Source: Zoogloea sp. (GTDB lineage: Bacteria; Pseudomonadota; Gammaproteobacteria; Burkholderiales; Rhodocyclaceae). From it: a stretch of 48,675 bases of DNA. The position numbers and the translations under genes are program-made. Location of the stretch: contig JADKKC010000031.1 of NCBI GenBank assembly GCA_016720685.1, forward strand, positions 1-48,675. Direction: 5' to 3'. Shown here in pieces: positions 10,406 through 21,203 of the stretch (its first letter is position 1; every line of letters starts with the position of its first letter). Under the pieces are notes generated by a model that did no database searches, was not told where the DNA came from, and saw only the letters and a program-made list of their open reading frames with translations.

Positions 10406-11929
10406 ATGGCCCGCACCACCCTCAACATCGATCTCAACCGCGTCGAAGGCGACCTGGAACTCCAGGTCGACCTCGAAGGCAATCGCATCGTCGACGCCCG
10501 CTGCGTCGGCACCCTGTTCCGCGGTTTCGAGCAACTGCTGATCGGCCGCGCCCCCAAGGACGGCCTCGTCATCACGCCACGCGTGTGCGGAATCTGCGGC
10601 ACCGCCCATCTCTACACCGCCGCGCTCGCGCTGGAACGGCTCGCCCGGCTGCCGGTCACGCCCCACGCCACCCTGGTGCGCAACCTGTGCCTGATGGCCG
10701 AAAACGTGCAGTCCGACCTGCGCCAGAGCTTCCTGTTCTTCACGCCCGACTTCGTGCACCCCCGCTATGCCGGCCTGCCGCTCTTTGCCGACATCGAAAC
10801 CGCCTTCGCGCCCCTGAAGGGCCGCGTCGTGCGCGCCACCCTCGCCGCCTCGCGCAAGATCGTCGAGCTGGTGGCGATCTTCGGCGGCCAGTGGCCCCAC
10901 TCCTCCTACATGCTGCCCGGCGGCATCACCCGCAGCGCCACGGCCCGCGAACTGATCGACTGCCAGGACATCGTCGATCAGCTCCTCCGCTACTACGAAG
11001 ATGAAGTGATCGGCGACAGCCTCGACAACTGGCTCGCCCTGAATGACGCCGACGCCTTTTACAGCTGGCTCGACGCAGCGCCCCACGCCGCCAGCGCCAT
11101 CGGCCTCCTCACCCGCTTCGCCCGCCGCATCGGCCTGCAAAAAACCGGCATTGGCGCCCGCCACTTCCTCAGCGCCGGCGCCTGGCACGATCCGCAGCAC
11201 GCACAGGTGCCCGCCAGCCTGCCCGGCGCCGGCATCTACCACGCCGATAGCGGCCAGCTCGACCCCTTCGACCCGGCCCTGATCAACGAGCACGTGCGCC
11301 ACGCCTGGTACCGCCCCTATCCCGGCGGCCTTCATCCCTTTGCCGGCGAAACCGTGCCCGACTATCAACCCGACACCGACCGCTACACCTGGGCCAAGGC
11401 CCCGCGTTACGGCGAACTCGTCGTCGAAGCCGGCCCGCTGGCCGAACTGCTCACCGGCGGCGACACGCTGATCCGCGCCCTCCTCGCCAGCGAGGGCCCC
11501 AACACCTGGCTGCGCCAATTTGCCCGCCTGCGCCGCACCGGCCACACCCTGCACCACATGAAGCAGCATCTCGCCGAACTCGCCGGCCAGCTCGGCACGC
11601 CCCACTACCTGCCCCCGCCGGCCGATGCCTTCGACAACGGCGAGGGCTACGGCTTCGTGCAGGCCGCCCGCGGCAGCCTCGGCCACTGGATACAGGTCGA
11701 AAACGGGCGCATCAGCCGCTACCAGATCGTCACCCCCACCGCCTGGAACGCCTCGCCCAAAGACAGCGCCGGCCGCCACGGCCACTGGGAACAAAGCCTC
11801 ATCGGCCTCGAACTGGCCGACCCGTCCGACCCCATCGAGATCGGCCACATCGTGCGTGCCCACGACCCGTGCCTGGTGTGCACCGTGCATTTCGTCGGAC
11901 GCCGCGAAAAACACCGCTATGGCGTCTGA
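10406..11929 (+). CDS. hoxC: NiFe hydrogenase large subunit, HoxC/HupV-like (group 2)
   Basis: The catalytic subunit (507 residues) carrying the NiFe(CN)2CO site. The N-terminal L1 motif is RVCGICGTAH and the C-terminal L2 motif is DPCLVCTVH, so all four Ni ligands are present. After the L2 His the protein continues for 12 residues (FVGRREKHRYGV). Such a tail is cleaved during Ni insertion in standard hydrogenases but is absent from the well-studied Cupriavidus H2 sensor HoxC. The next gene encodes a matching protease and overlaps by 11 bp, so cleavage is probably real. No hyp maturation genes are in the window and must lie elsewhere. Together with the kinase two genes on, the unit looks like an H2-sensing complex. 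Confidence 0.9.
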   Translation: MARTTLNIDLNRVEGDLELQVDLEGNRIVDARCVGTLFRGFEQLLIGRAPKDGLVITPRVCGICGTAHLYTAALALERLARLPVTPHATLVRNLCLMAENVQSDLRQSFLFFTPDFVHPRYAGLPLFADIETAFAPLKGRVVRATLAASRKIVELVAIFGGQWPHSSYMLPGGITRSATARELIDCQDIVDQLLRYYEDEVIGDSLDNWLALNDADAFYSWLDAAPHAASAIGLLTRFARRIGLQKTGIGARHFLSAGAWHDPQHAQVPASLPGAGIYHADSGQLDPFDPALINEHVRHAWYRPYPGGLHPFAGETVPDYQPDTDRYTWAKAPRYGELVVEAGPLAELLTGGDTLIRALLASEGPNTWLRQFARLRRTGHTLHHMKQHLAELAGQLGTPHYLPPPADAFDNGEGYGFVQAARGSLGHWIQVENGRISRYQIVTPTAWNASPKDSAGRHGHWEQSLIGLELADPSDPIEIGHIVRAHDPCLVCTVHFVGRREKHRYGV

Positions 11930-12401
11930 AGCAAGCACCGCCCTCCACGTCATCTGCTTTGGCAACGAACTCCACGGCGACGACGGCTTCGGCCCCGCCG
12001 TGCATGCGCGCCTGGCCGCCGCAGCGCTGCCCGCCGGCGTGCGCCTGATGCGCGCCGACCTGGCCGGGCTGGCGGCCATCGCCTGCTTCGAAGGCTGCGC
12101 GCAGGCCATCGTCGTGGATGCCGTCCAGGGCTTCGGCCCGCCCGGCTCGCTGCATGACCTGGACGCCAGCAGCATTGCCGCCGACGCCGCCGGCAACGAA
12201 GCCCGCGCCGGCTTTCACGGCGCCGGCGTAGGCAGCCTGCTGCAACTGCTGCCGGCGGCCCTCGAACGGGTGCCGGCAATCCGCCTCGTCGGCGTCGAAG
12301 CCGGCCACATCCAGGCCTTTGCGCCTGGCCTCTCGGTCGCGGTTGCCGCCGCGGTCGAGATGGCTGCCGCGCACATCATCGCCCGGTGGGCACCACCATG
12401 A
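11919..12401 (+). CDS. Hydrogenase maturation endopeptidase (HyaD/HupD/HycI family)
   Basis: A 160-residue protease that trims the large-subunit C-terminus after Ni insertion. It starts with LHVICFGNELHGDDGFGPAV, where the Glu and Asp residues match the Ni-sensing ligands of the family (GN-L-x-DDG-G). VVDAVQGFGPPGSLHDLD and the later FHGAGVGSLLQLL with His match the rest of the fold. The start ATG lies inside the last codons of the large-subunit gene, and its stop overlaps the next gene as ATGA, so the genes are translationally coupled. A dedicated protease inside a sensor-type hydrogenase operon is unusual. Confidence 0.87.
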   Translation: MASEASTALHVICFGNELHGDDGFGPAVHARLAAAALPAGVRLMRADLAGLAAIACFEGCAQAIVVDAVQGFGPPGSLHDLDASSIAADAAGNEARAGFHGAGVGSLLQLLPAALERVPAIRLVGVEAGHIQAFAPGLSVAVAAAVEMAAAHIIARWAPP

Positions 12402-14158
12402 GCATGCAGCCCGACGAAACCACGCTCCTGCGCGCCGAACTCGAAGCCCTGCGCAAGGCCAACGCCACCCTGGAGCAGCAGGTCCTGGCCGTCACCAGCA
12501 TGATGGACGCGATGGTGGACGAAGTGAGCGCCAAATCCCGCCAGCTCGAACTGCGCAACGCCGAGCAGGCCCGGATGAGCACCTTCATCACCAACGTGAT
12601 GGACACCATGGACAGCCTGCTGCTGGTCGTCGACCGCTTCGGGCGCATCAGCCAGGCCAATGCCGCAACCCGGCGCAATCTCGGCCTCGACCCGGCCAGC
12701 CTGATCGGCACCTCGCCCGACAGCCTGCTTACCGACGACACCCTGGCCCCGCTGCACGCCGCCTCGCCCAGCTTTGCCCCCGGCACGGTGTTGTTCCGCA
12801 CCATCCTGAAACAGGGCGGCCTGAAGATGGAAACCTGCCTCCGCAGCCACCTGCAGAGCGCCAACGCCGGCCATTTCATGCTCCGCGCCACGCCCCTCTA
12901 CGAACACAACGGCAAGCTCGCCGGCGCCGTCATCGTCGGCACCGACATCAGCGAACTACGCGCCCGCGAGCAGGCCCTGAAAACCAGCGAACAGCGTTTT
13001 CGCGATTTTTCGACGGTATCGTCCGACTGGTTCTGGGAAACCGACGCCGAGATGCGTTTTACCGTTTACGCGGGGCCGGACAGATCCGGCCAGAACCTGA
13101 TCGAGATCGTGCGCGGCAAACGCCGTGAAGAATTCGCCAGCTCCGACGAGCGCCAGAACACCGCAAAGTGGACCACCTATCTCAACACCATCGCCCGCCG
13201 CCAGGCCTTCCGCGACTTCGAATACCACGCCCACTCCACCGACATCCGTCCAACGTGGTACAGCACATCCGGCAAGCCCTGCTTTGGCAGCGACGGAGAA
13301 TTTCTCGGCTACCGCGGCACCGCCAAGGACATCACGGCGCGCAAGGCCATCGAGGCCGAACTGCTGCACCACCGCGACCATCTCTCCGAACTCGTCGCCG
13401 CCCAGACCACCGACCTGGTCTGCGCCAAGGAAGCCGCCGAGCGGGCCAACCTGCTGCAAAGCGAGTTCCTGGCCAACATGTCCCACGAATTCCGCACGCC
13501 GCTGCACGGCATCCTGTCCTATGCGCGGCTCGGCGCAACCCGCACCGGCCAGGCCCCGAACGAAAAAATCATCAATTACTTCGAACGCATCCACCAGAGC
13601 GGCAGCCGCATGGCCGATCTCGTCAATGACCTGCTCGACCTCGCCAAGCTCGAAGCCCGGCGCGTGGACTTCGCGCTGCACCGGGCCGACATGCAGGTGC
13701 TCGTGAGCCGCGTGCAATCCGACCTCGCCGCCCTGCTCGCCCAGCGCCACATCACGCTCGCCGTCGACACCCGCACCTCCAGCACCGTCGCCATGATCGA
13801 CACCCAGCAGTTCCACCATGCCATCCAGAACCTGCTGGCCAACGCCATCAAGTTCTCGCCGAACGGCGGCACCATCACCGTTGGTTTCAGCGACGCGATG
13901 ATCGGCCGCCGCGAAGCCCTGGCCCTGACCGTGCGCGACCAGGGCATCGGCATTCCGCCCGGCGAGGAAGAACGCATCTTCGACAAGTTCGTGCAAAGCA
14001 GCGCCACCAAGACCGGCGCCGGCGGCACCGGGCTGGGCCTCGCCATCACCCTCGAAATCGTGCGCGGCCACAACGGCACCCTCGTCGCCCGCAACCACCC
14101 CGAAGGCGGCGCAGTTTTCGAAATCTGCGTACCGCGGCAGGCCCCGGACGCGGCCTGA
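12398..14158 (+). CDS. Soluble PAS sensor histidine kinase, HoxJ-like
   Basis: A 586-residue kinase with no transmembrane segment. An N-terminal coiled coil (about residues 5-60) leads to a first PAS domain (about 62-185, ending VIVGTDISELRAREQAL), a second PAS/PAC (about 195-320, ending YRGTAKDITARKAIEAELL) and HisKA with His363 in LANMSHEFRTP. The HATPase domain has NLLANAIKFSP (N box), DQGIGIPP (G1) and GTGLGLAI. There is no receiver domain. ATG 12398 overlaps the protease stop (ATGA); a GTG at 12386 is possible but less likely. Position and architecture suggest that it reads the redox state of the hydrogenase, as HoxJ does. The expected NtrC-type partner regulator (HoxA) is not in the window. 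Confidence 0.88.
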   Translation: MSMQPDETTLLRAELEALRKANATLEQQVLAVTSMMDAMVDEVSAKSRQLELRNAEQARMSTFITNVMDTMDSLLLVVDRFGRISQANAATRRNLGLDPASLIGTSPDSLLTDDTLAPLHAASPSFAPGTVLFRTILKQGGLKMETCLRSHLQSANAGHFMLRATPLYEHNGKLAGAVIVGTDISELRAREQALKTSEQRFRDFSTVSSDWFWETDAEMRFTVYAGPDRSGQNLIEIVRGKRREEFASSDERQNTAKWTTYLNTIARRQAFRDFEYHAHSTDIRPTWYSTSGKPCFGSDGEFLGYRGTAKDITARKAIEAELLHHRDHLSELVAAQTTDLVCAKEAAERANLLQSEFLANMSHEFRTPLHGILSYARLGATRTGQAPNEKIINYFERIHQSGSRMADLVNDLLDLAKLEARRVDFALHRADMQVLVSRVQSDLAALLAQRHITLAVDTRTSSTVAMIDTQQFHHAIQNLLANAIKFSPNGGTITVGFSDAMIGRREALALTVRDQGIGIPPGEEERIFDKFVQSSATKTGAGGTGLGLAITLEIVRGHNGTLVARNHPEGGAVFEICVPRQAPDAA

Positions 14159-14300
14159 GCATCGACGACGCGCGCGGGAACCATACCAGACTGCTTTAGT
14201 CGGATAATAAGCAGCGACCCGTAGCATAGCGGGTCCGCGCGCACGTCCGACGCGCCTCTTCGGCCGGCGCAAGCCTTCCTCAACCGAGTTTCCGCTGCCC

Positions 14301-15785
14301 ATGCCCACCCTCGAAACGCTCTCCTTCGACAACGCCTTCGCACGACTTCCGGACGCCTTCTTCACCCGGCTGCCGCCCCAGCCGCTGCCCGACCCCTACC
14401 TCGTCGCCGCCAGCCCCGCCGCGGCAGCGCTGATCGGGCTGGACGCCGCCGAACTCGCGCGCCCGGAGTTTGCCCAGGTGTTTTCCGGCAATCGCCTGTT
14501 GCCAGGCAGCGAACCGCTGGCCGCCGTGTATTCCGGCCACCAGTTCGGCGTATGGGCCGGCCAGCTGGGCGACGGACGCGCCCACTTGCTGGGCGAAGTC
14601 GCCGGCACCGGCACGGGCTGGGAAATCCAGCTCAAGGGCGCCGGCCAGACGCCCTATTCGCGCTTTGCCGACGGCCGCGCCGTGCTGCGCTCGTCCATCC
14701 GCGAATTCCTCTGCTCCGAAGCCATGGCCGCCCTCGACATTCCCACCACCCGCGCCCTCAGCGTGGTGGGCTCCCATGCCCCGGTGCGCCGCGAAACCAT
14801 GGAAACCGCCGCCGTCGTCGCCCGGCTGGCGCCGAGCTTCATCCGCTTCGGCTCCTTCGAGCACTGGGCCGCCAAGGGCAAGACCACCGAGCTGCGCCAG
14901 CTCGCCGACTACGTCATCGAACGTTTTCGCCCCGAATGCCGCGACGCCGCCAACCCTTACGGCGCGCTGCTCGCGGACGTGGGCCGGCGCACCGGCGAGC
15001 TCATCGCCAGGTGGCAGGCCGTGGGTTTCATGCACGGCGTGATGAACACCGACAACATGTCCATCCTCGGCCTCACCCTCGATTACGGCCCGTTCGGCTT
15101 CATGGACGCCTTCGACCCCCACCACATCTGCAACCACTCCGACGACCGCGGCCGCTACAGCTACAAGTCGCAACCGCAGATCGGCCACTGGAACCTCTAC
15201 GCGCTCGGCAGCGCGCTGGCCCCGCTGATCGGCGAGCCGGAAGACGTGCAGGCGGCCATCGAAACCAGCTACGCCCCGGCCTTCGAAGGCCACTTCATGG
15301 ATCTCATGCGCGCCAAGCTCGGCCTCGCCCGCGCCCTGCCCGGCGACGAGGATTTCATCGGCGACACCTTCGGCATGCTCCAGCAGCAGCACCCGGATTA
15401 CACGCAGTTCTTCCGCCGCCTCGGCACGCTCCCCGCGAAGGTCGACGAAACCACACGGACAACCACCGACGCCCCGCTGCGCGACCTGGCCATCGACCGG
15501 GACGGCCTCGACGCCTGGCTCGCCCTGTGGCGTGCCCGCCTGGCCGCCGAAGGCCGGCCCGACGCCGAACGCCAGGCCGCGATGATGCGCGTCAATCCCA
15601 AGTACGTGCTGCGCAACTGGATCGCCGAATCCGCCATCCGTGCCGCCCAGGGCGGCAATTTCAGCGAGGTGGACCGCGTGCTGGCCTGCCTCGCCAGCCC
15701 CTTCGACGATCAGCCCCACAACGAGCGCTACGCCGCCCCACCACCCGATTGGGCCGCGGGGCTGGCAGTGAGCTGTTCGAGCTGA
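14301..15785 (+). CDS. selO: SelO (YdiU) protein adenylyltransferase, pseudokinase fold
   Basis: A 494-residue member of the SelO/YdiU family, which binds ATP in a flipped orientation and transfers AMP to Ser/Thr/Tyr of client proteins, linked to redox stress. Seen are the N-terminal VYSGHQFGVWAGQLGDGRA, LKGAGQTPYSRFADGRAVLR, the catalytic-core region GVMNTDNMSILGLTLDYGPF with metal-binding Asn and Asp, and the C-terminal NPKYVLRNW and NERYAAPPP. It ends SCSS, with Cys at the place where eukaryotic SelO has selenocysteine. The 142-bp gap upstream contains only a weak 6-bp hairpin (14216-14235). Confidence 0.93.
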   Translation: MPTLETLSFDNAFARLPDAFFTRLPPQPLPDPYLVAASPAAAALIGLDAAELARPEFAQVFSGNRLLPGSEPLAAVYSGHQFGVWAGQLGDGRAHLLGEVAGTGTGWEIQLKGAGQTPYSRFADGRAVLRSSIREFLCSEAMAALDIPTTRALSVVGSHAPVRRETMETAAVVARLAPSFIRFGSFEHWAAKGKTTELRQLADYVIERFRPECRDAANPYGALLADVGRRTGELIARWQAVGFMHGVMNTDNMSILGLTLDYGPFGFMDAFDPHHICNHSDDRGRYSYKSQPQIGHWNLYALGSALAPLIGEPEDVQAAIETSYAPAFEGHFMDLMRAKLGLARALPGDEDFIGDTFGMLQQQHPDYTQFFRRLGTLPAKVDETTRTTTDAPLRDLAIDRDGLDAWLALWRARLAAEGRPDAERQAAMMRVNPKYVLRNWIAESAIRAAQGGNFSEVDRVLACLASPFDDQPHNERYAAPPPDWAAGLAVSCSS

Positions 15786-15833
15786 ACTCAAGGTCCGGCG
15801 CATACTGCCGTCGAATATTCGAGTTGCCAAGGC

Positions 15834-18179
<2,346 letters not shown>

Positions 18180-18180
18180 A

Positions 18181-18672
18181 TCACCCGAAGCGCCAGCCCC
18201 CGTGACTGCCTGCCACGGCCCCCGCCACCACCACCAGGCTCACCGTCAACAGCACCACGTGCACGCGCTGGATGCGTGCCATCGTGCCCACCGGGTCGCG
18301 CCGGGCGAGTTTCGCGAAGAGCTTTTGCAGCACGAAGGGCTCGAGGATGAAGAGCATCACCGCGAAGATCGTCCACACCGCCACCATGCCGTGCATCCAC
18401 CACCAGGCGGCCGGATCGGCGAAGCGACCCCAGGCGTCCAGCCGCCATGTGAGCCACAGGCCCGAGGCGCCCGCGAGCAGCACGCTCCAGCGGGCGATGG
18501 CGGCGAAGCGGTGTTCGAGGCGCTCGAAAAGCTCGAGCTGCGCCTGCCCTTCGGCCATGGCGCGACAAGCGGGAATCATCACCATCGTCACGAAGGCCAC
18601 ACCGCCGATCCAGATCAGCACGGCCAGGACGTGGATCGCGCGGGCGATGGCAAATTCGTTGAAGCCGGTCAC
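18181..18672 (-). CDS. Four-helix membrane protein, CopD-like
   Basis: A 163-residue integral membrane protein with about four hydrophobic helices. The N-terminal helix, AIHVLAVLIWIGGVAFVTMV, has the His and the Trp-Ile-Gly-Gly of CopD/DUF-type quinone- or heme-associated membrane proteins, and the final helix contains HVVLLTVSLVVVAGAV. The GTG start overlaps the stop of the upstream iron-sulfur protein gene (GTGA), so it is the last gene of a coupled three-gene operon. Conserved His at both ends of the helices could bind heme, which would suit transfer of electrons from the partner iron-sulfur protein. The specific function is unknown. Confidence 0.7.
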   Translation of the reverse strand: MTGFNEFAIARAIHVLAVLIWIGGVAFVTMVMIPACRAMAEGQAQLELFERLEHRFAAIARWSVLLAGASGLWLTWRLDAWGRFADPAAWWWMHGMVAVWTIFAVMLFILEPFVLQKLFAKLARRDPVGTMARIQRVHVVLLTVSLVVVAGAVAGSHGGWRFG

Positions 18673-19670
18673 TGGGTTTTCCTCTCGGGGTTCGGGGTCG
18701 GTCTGGGCGCCGCAAACGCCGCCTCGTTGTGGCGCGCCGCCTCGCCGCTCACCCACTGCAGCAGCGGGCCATTGGGGTTGTCGGCCTGGGTGGTTTCGCA
18801 GGCGCTGACGCACTGGGCGCACTGGGTGCAGGTGAACATCGTGCGCTTGATGTTGCGCGGCTTGAGGCGCATCGGGCAAACGTGGTCACAGGCGCTGTAG
18901 CAACTGGCGCAGTCGGCCGCCCGGTCGCGCTCGAAACCCACCACCATCGCCGTCCGGTTGCCCATCCAGGCGAGGCTCTGGAACATGCCGACGGCGCAGG
19001 CGTAGCGGCAGAACAGGTGACGCGCGAAAAGGAATTCGGCGGACAGCACCAGCGTGCCGGCCGTGATGAAGATGAACTCGCTGCGGCTTGGCGCCCCACC
19101 CAGCAAGTGGCTGTACACCTGGAAGGGCGGCAACAGGTAGGTGAGCAGCACCACCGCCCACACGAAGGCAAAGCCCACCGCCAGCGGCACGGTTACCAGC
19201 CACCACAGGCGGTCGTACACCACCGGCGTGCCGTCGGGCTCGCGGGGCGGCAGCGGGCGCGATTCCCACAGGCTGGGCCGGCCGATGGCCCGGCGCATGA
19301 AGCCGTTGATGGTTTCAACCACCGAAAAATGCGGGCACAACCAGCCACAGTAAAGCCGCCCCCACTTCCACGACACCCAGATCAGCACCGCGCCGGTGGC
19401 GAGGATGGGCAGCAGCACGCGGCCGATCACCCGCCCGACGGCGCCGAATGCGTCGATGCGCCCGGCGGAAAAATCCTCCAGCCCGGCATGCCACTCAAAA
19501 CCCAGCAGCCAGGCGTGGCCGGCCACCAGATCGAAGCGCAGCAGATTGAAAACCGGCGCGAGGATGAACAGCACGAAGAAGCCCGCCTGCGCCCAGCGCC
19601 GCCAGCGCTGGCGGCCACCGTCGGCAGGCGTGCCGGCGGGCTTGATCGGAATGATGCGTTGTCCGGCCAT
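18669..19670 (-). CDS. NapH/CcoG-like membrane polyferredoxin
   Basis: A 333-residue membrane protein that carries iron-sulfur clusters. About five to six helices are visible. Motifs typical of the NapH/NosR/CcoG branch are GRLYCGWLCPHFSVVET and FCRYACAVGMFQSLAW. The C-terminal cytoplasmic part has one atypical cluster motif, CASCYSACDHVCP (C-x2-C-x3-C-x3-C-P), and one classical motif, CTQCAQCVSAC. ATG 19670 overlaps the previous stop (TGATG). Related proteins feed electrons between the quinone pool and periplasmic reductases or help insert copper into cbb3 oxidase, but neither partner is adjacent here. The neighbours are only small membrane proteins, so the pathway is unknown. Confidence 0.82.
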   Translation of the reverse strand: MAGQRIIPIKPAGTPADGGRQRWRRWAQAGFFVLFILAPVFNLLRFDLVAGHAWLLGFEWHAGLEDFSAGRIDAFGAVGRVIGRVLLPILATGAVLIWVSWKWGRLYCGWLCPHFSVVETINGFMRRAIGRPSLWESRPLPPREPDGTPVVYDRLWWLVTVPLAVGFAFVWAVVLLTYLLPPFQVYSHLLGGAPSRSEFIFITAGTLVLSAEFLFARHLFCRYACAVGMFQSLAWMGNRTAMVVGFERDRAADCASCYSACDHVCPMRLKPRNIKRTMFTCTQCAQCVSACETTQADNPNGPLLQWVSGEAARHNEAAFAAPRPTPNPERKTQ

Positions 19671-20059
19671 CAGCGCGGCCCGATCAGCGGAAAGCGGAAA
19701 GGCTTGCCCGCCAGCGCCTTCGACAAGCCGATGGCGCCGCAGAAGATCAGCGTGGAGTGGCAGCACGTGAAGTAGAGAATCACGATGATCCACGTGGAAG
19801 CCGCGTCGTAACCGCCGGCCAGAATGATGGCCGCGTTGGTCACGACCAGCAGCACGCCGGCCCACAGGCTGGCGGCGAGGGTCTGGCGCAGGTGGCCGCG
19901 GGCCAGCTCCGGCGCCCGGTGGCGCTCGCGCAGCCACAGCACCAGCAGCGCGACAAAACCCAGCCCGGGCACGATCATGAGATTGGCGAGATACAGCGCC
20001 TCGGCGGCGACGGCGAGTTCGCGGCCGGGAATGTCGAAATCGAGACTGGAGTCGTCCAT
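19670..20059 (-). CDS. Small integral membrane protein of a redox operon
   Basis: A 129-residue protein, first gene of the coupled operon with the polyferredoxin and CopD-like protein. Three to four helices are visible: ALYLANLMIVPGLGFVALLV, LRQTLAASLWAGVLLVVTNA and WIIVILYFTCCHSTLIFCGA. A C-terminal AIGLSKALAGKPFRFPLIG resembles the ending of Tic20/DUF4870-like membrane proteins. The two adjacent Cys near a His in the third helix are notable next to a metalloprotein. The assignment is tentative. An in-frame ATG at 20131 is further upstream, but MDDSSLDFDIPGREL matches a normal cytoplasmic start. Confidence 0.65.
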   Translation of the reverse strand: MDDSSLDFDIPGRELAVAAEALYLANLMIVPGLGFVALLVLWLRERHRAPELARGHLRQTLAASLWAGVLLVVTNAAIILAGGYDAASTWIIVILYFTCCHSTLIFCGAIGLSKALAGKPFRFPLIGPR

Positions 20060-20211
20060 GGCAATTGACCGGCAGGTGAACACAAGGGAGCAGACAGGCC
20101 CGTGCCCGAAGAACACAAGCCCCTGCACCATTGATTCACGGCAACGGAGATTAGTTCACCTCCGCCGGCAGTTACTTGACCCGCGGCAAGCCGGACAGGC
20201 AAACCGCTCCG

Positions 20212-20718
20212 TCAGATCACCTCAAGCAGCTTGCCGCGCAGATGCTCGGCCTCGCGCCGGCCGTTGCGGGAGCTGACGATGGCGTGATACCACTCGTCGA
20301 AGAGGCTGCGCAGGTCGGCCTGGTTGCGGGCCGCCTCGATGCGGTCCTGGAGCGAACTGGTGCCCAGCGCGCCGACAAAGGCGTTGAGGGTGTTGAGCAT
20401 GAAATTGCGCGCCTGCTGCAGGCGCACCGGGTCGTCGCCGGGCGGATGCAGGCGGAAGGCCACCAGCGGCGGCAGCGCGGCATCGACAGGCTGCGCGCCC
20501 GCGGGGCCGGCCACGCCGGTCATCTCGATGAAGCCTTCCTCTTCCAGCATGCCCAGGGTGTGCTGCAGATCGTCCGACTGCAGCATGCCGCGCAGCTCCT
20601 CGACCGGCCGCTTGCCGTCCACGAAGATCAGCACGCGACGCACCCGAGGGTTGAGACCGCCGGCGCGGGTTTCGATCTCCGCGTGGCCCTTGCGGGTCTT
20701 GGCAAAAATGACCGCCAT
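20212..20718 (-). CDS. Conserved hypothetical protein
   Basis: A 168-residue soluble protein starting at ATG 20718 behind a strong aaggaggc ribosome site. The N-terminus, MAVIFAKTRKGHAEIETRAG, leads to a winged-helix-like segment RVRRVLIFVDGKRPVEELRG and a leucine-rich part LQHTLGMLEEEGFIEMTG. The second half is helical (RNFMLNTLNAFVGALGTSSL). The type is familiar from betaproteobacterial genomes, but no function is recognised. The 'DGKRPVEEL' segment resembles the small two-state domains found in PqqD-like and winged-helix proteins; this is inference. Confidence 0.75.
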   Translation of the reverse strand: MAVIFAKTRKGHAEIETRAGGLNPRVRRVLIFVDGKRPVEELRGMLQSDDLQHTLGMLEEEGFIEMTGVAGPAGAQPVDAALPPLVAFRLHPPGDDPVRLQQARNFMLNTLNAFVGALGTSSLQDRIEAARNQADLRSLFDEWYHAIVSSRNGRREAEHLRGKLLEVI

Positions 20719-20884
20719 GCTGCCTCCTTGTGCGCACCGGCCCGGTGCCGGTGTGTCGTCTTTTCGGCACATTGTAACGACGATGGGATTCAGCGGGCAG
20801 ACCGGCCTGCGAGGCTATTGTCGCCATGCCGTGTCGGCGGTGCGGGTTTATAGTCTGGGAGCCTAATTTACCGTGAGACTCACC

Positions 20885-21187
20885 ATGCGCAACACACTGT
20901 TCGTTTCCCTGGCCCTGGCCGCTTTGGCCACGGCAAGCCCCGTGGCCGCTGTGGACATGGACCTTTCGATCCAGGTACCCGGAATGTCCCTCTACATCGG
21001 CGACCGCAACCGCGACGGCCGCTACTGGGATGGCGACCGCTGGCGCGAAGAAAACTGGTGGCGCGACAACTGCCACCGCTACGAGGGCCGCAAGAACTTC
21101 CGCGGCCGCTGCGAATCCCGACGCGGTGGCGACGGCGGCTCCGAAGGCCACTGTCCGCCGGGTCAGGCCAAGAAAGGGCGTTGCTGA
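20885..21187 (+). CDS. Secreted DUF2502 (YpeC-like) protein
   Basis: About 100 residues with a clear Sec signal peptide (MRNTLFVSLALAALATASPV, cleavage after VAA). The mature part has the DUF2502 pattern IGDRNRDGRYWDGDRWREE followed by an Arg/Gly-rich tail with four Cys (CHRYEG, RCESR, HCPPG and terminal RC). ATG 20885 is chosen over GTG 20873 because the signal peptide then begins normally. Divergent from the preceding hypothetical gene, with about 165 bp between. Periplasmic or secreted; role unknown. Confidence 0.72.
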   Translation: MRNTLFVSLALAALATASPVAAVDMDLSIQVPGMSLYIGDRNRDGRYWDGDRWREENWWRDNCHRYEGRKNFRGRCESRRGGDGGSEGHCPPGQAKKGRC

Positions 21188-21203
21188 ACCTCAGGGCGTC
21201 GCG

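Noticed and set aside
10124..12196. 690-codon minus-strand frame opposite the hydrogenase genes
   Set aside because: Shadow of the large-subunit gene, with mirror-image codon bias and no ribosome site; L1 and L2 motifs on the plus strand decide the coding strand.
14216..14235. 6-bp hairpin gacccg/cgggtc between the kinase and selO genes
   Set aside because: Short stem, 8-nt loop and no T-run, so it was not called a terminator.
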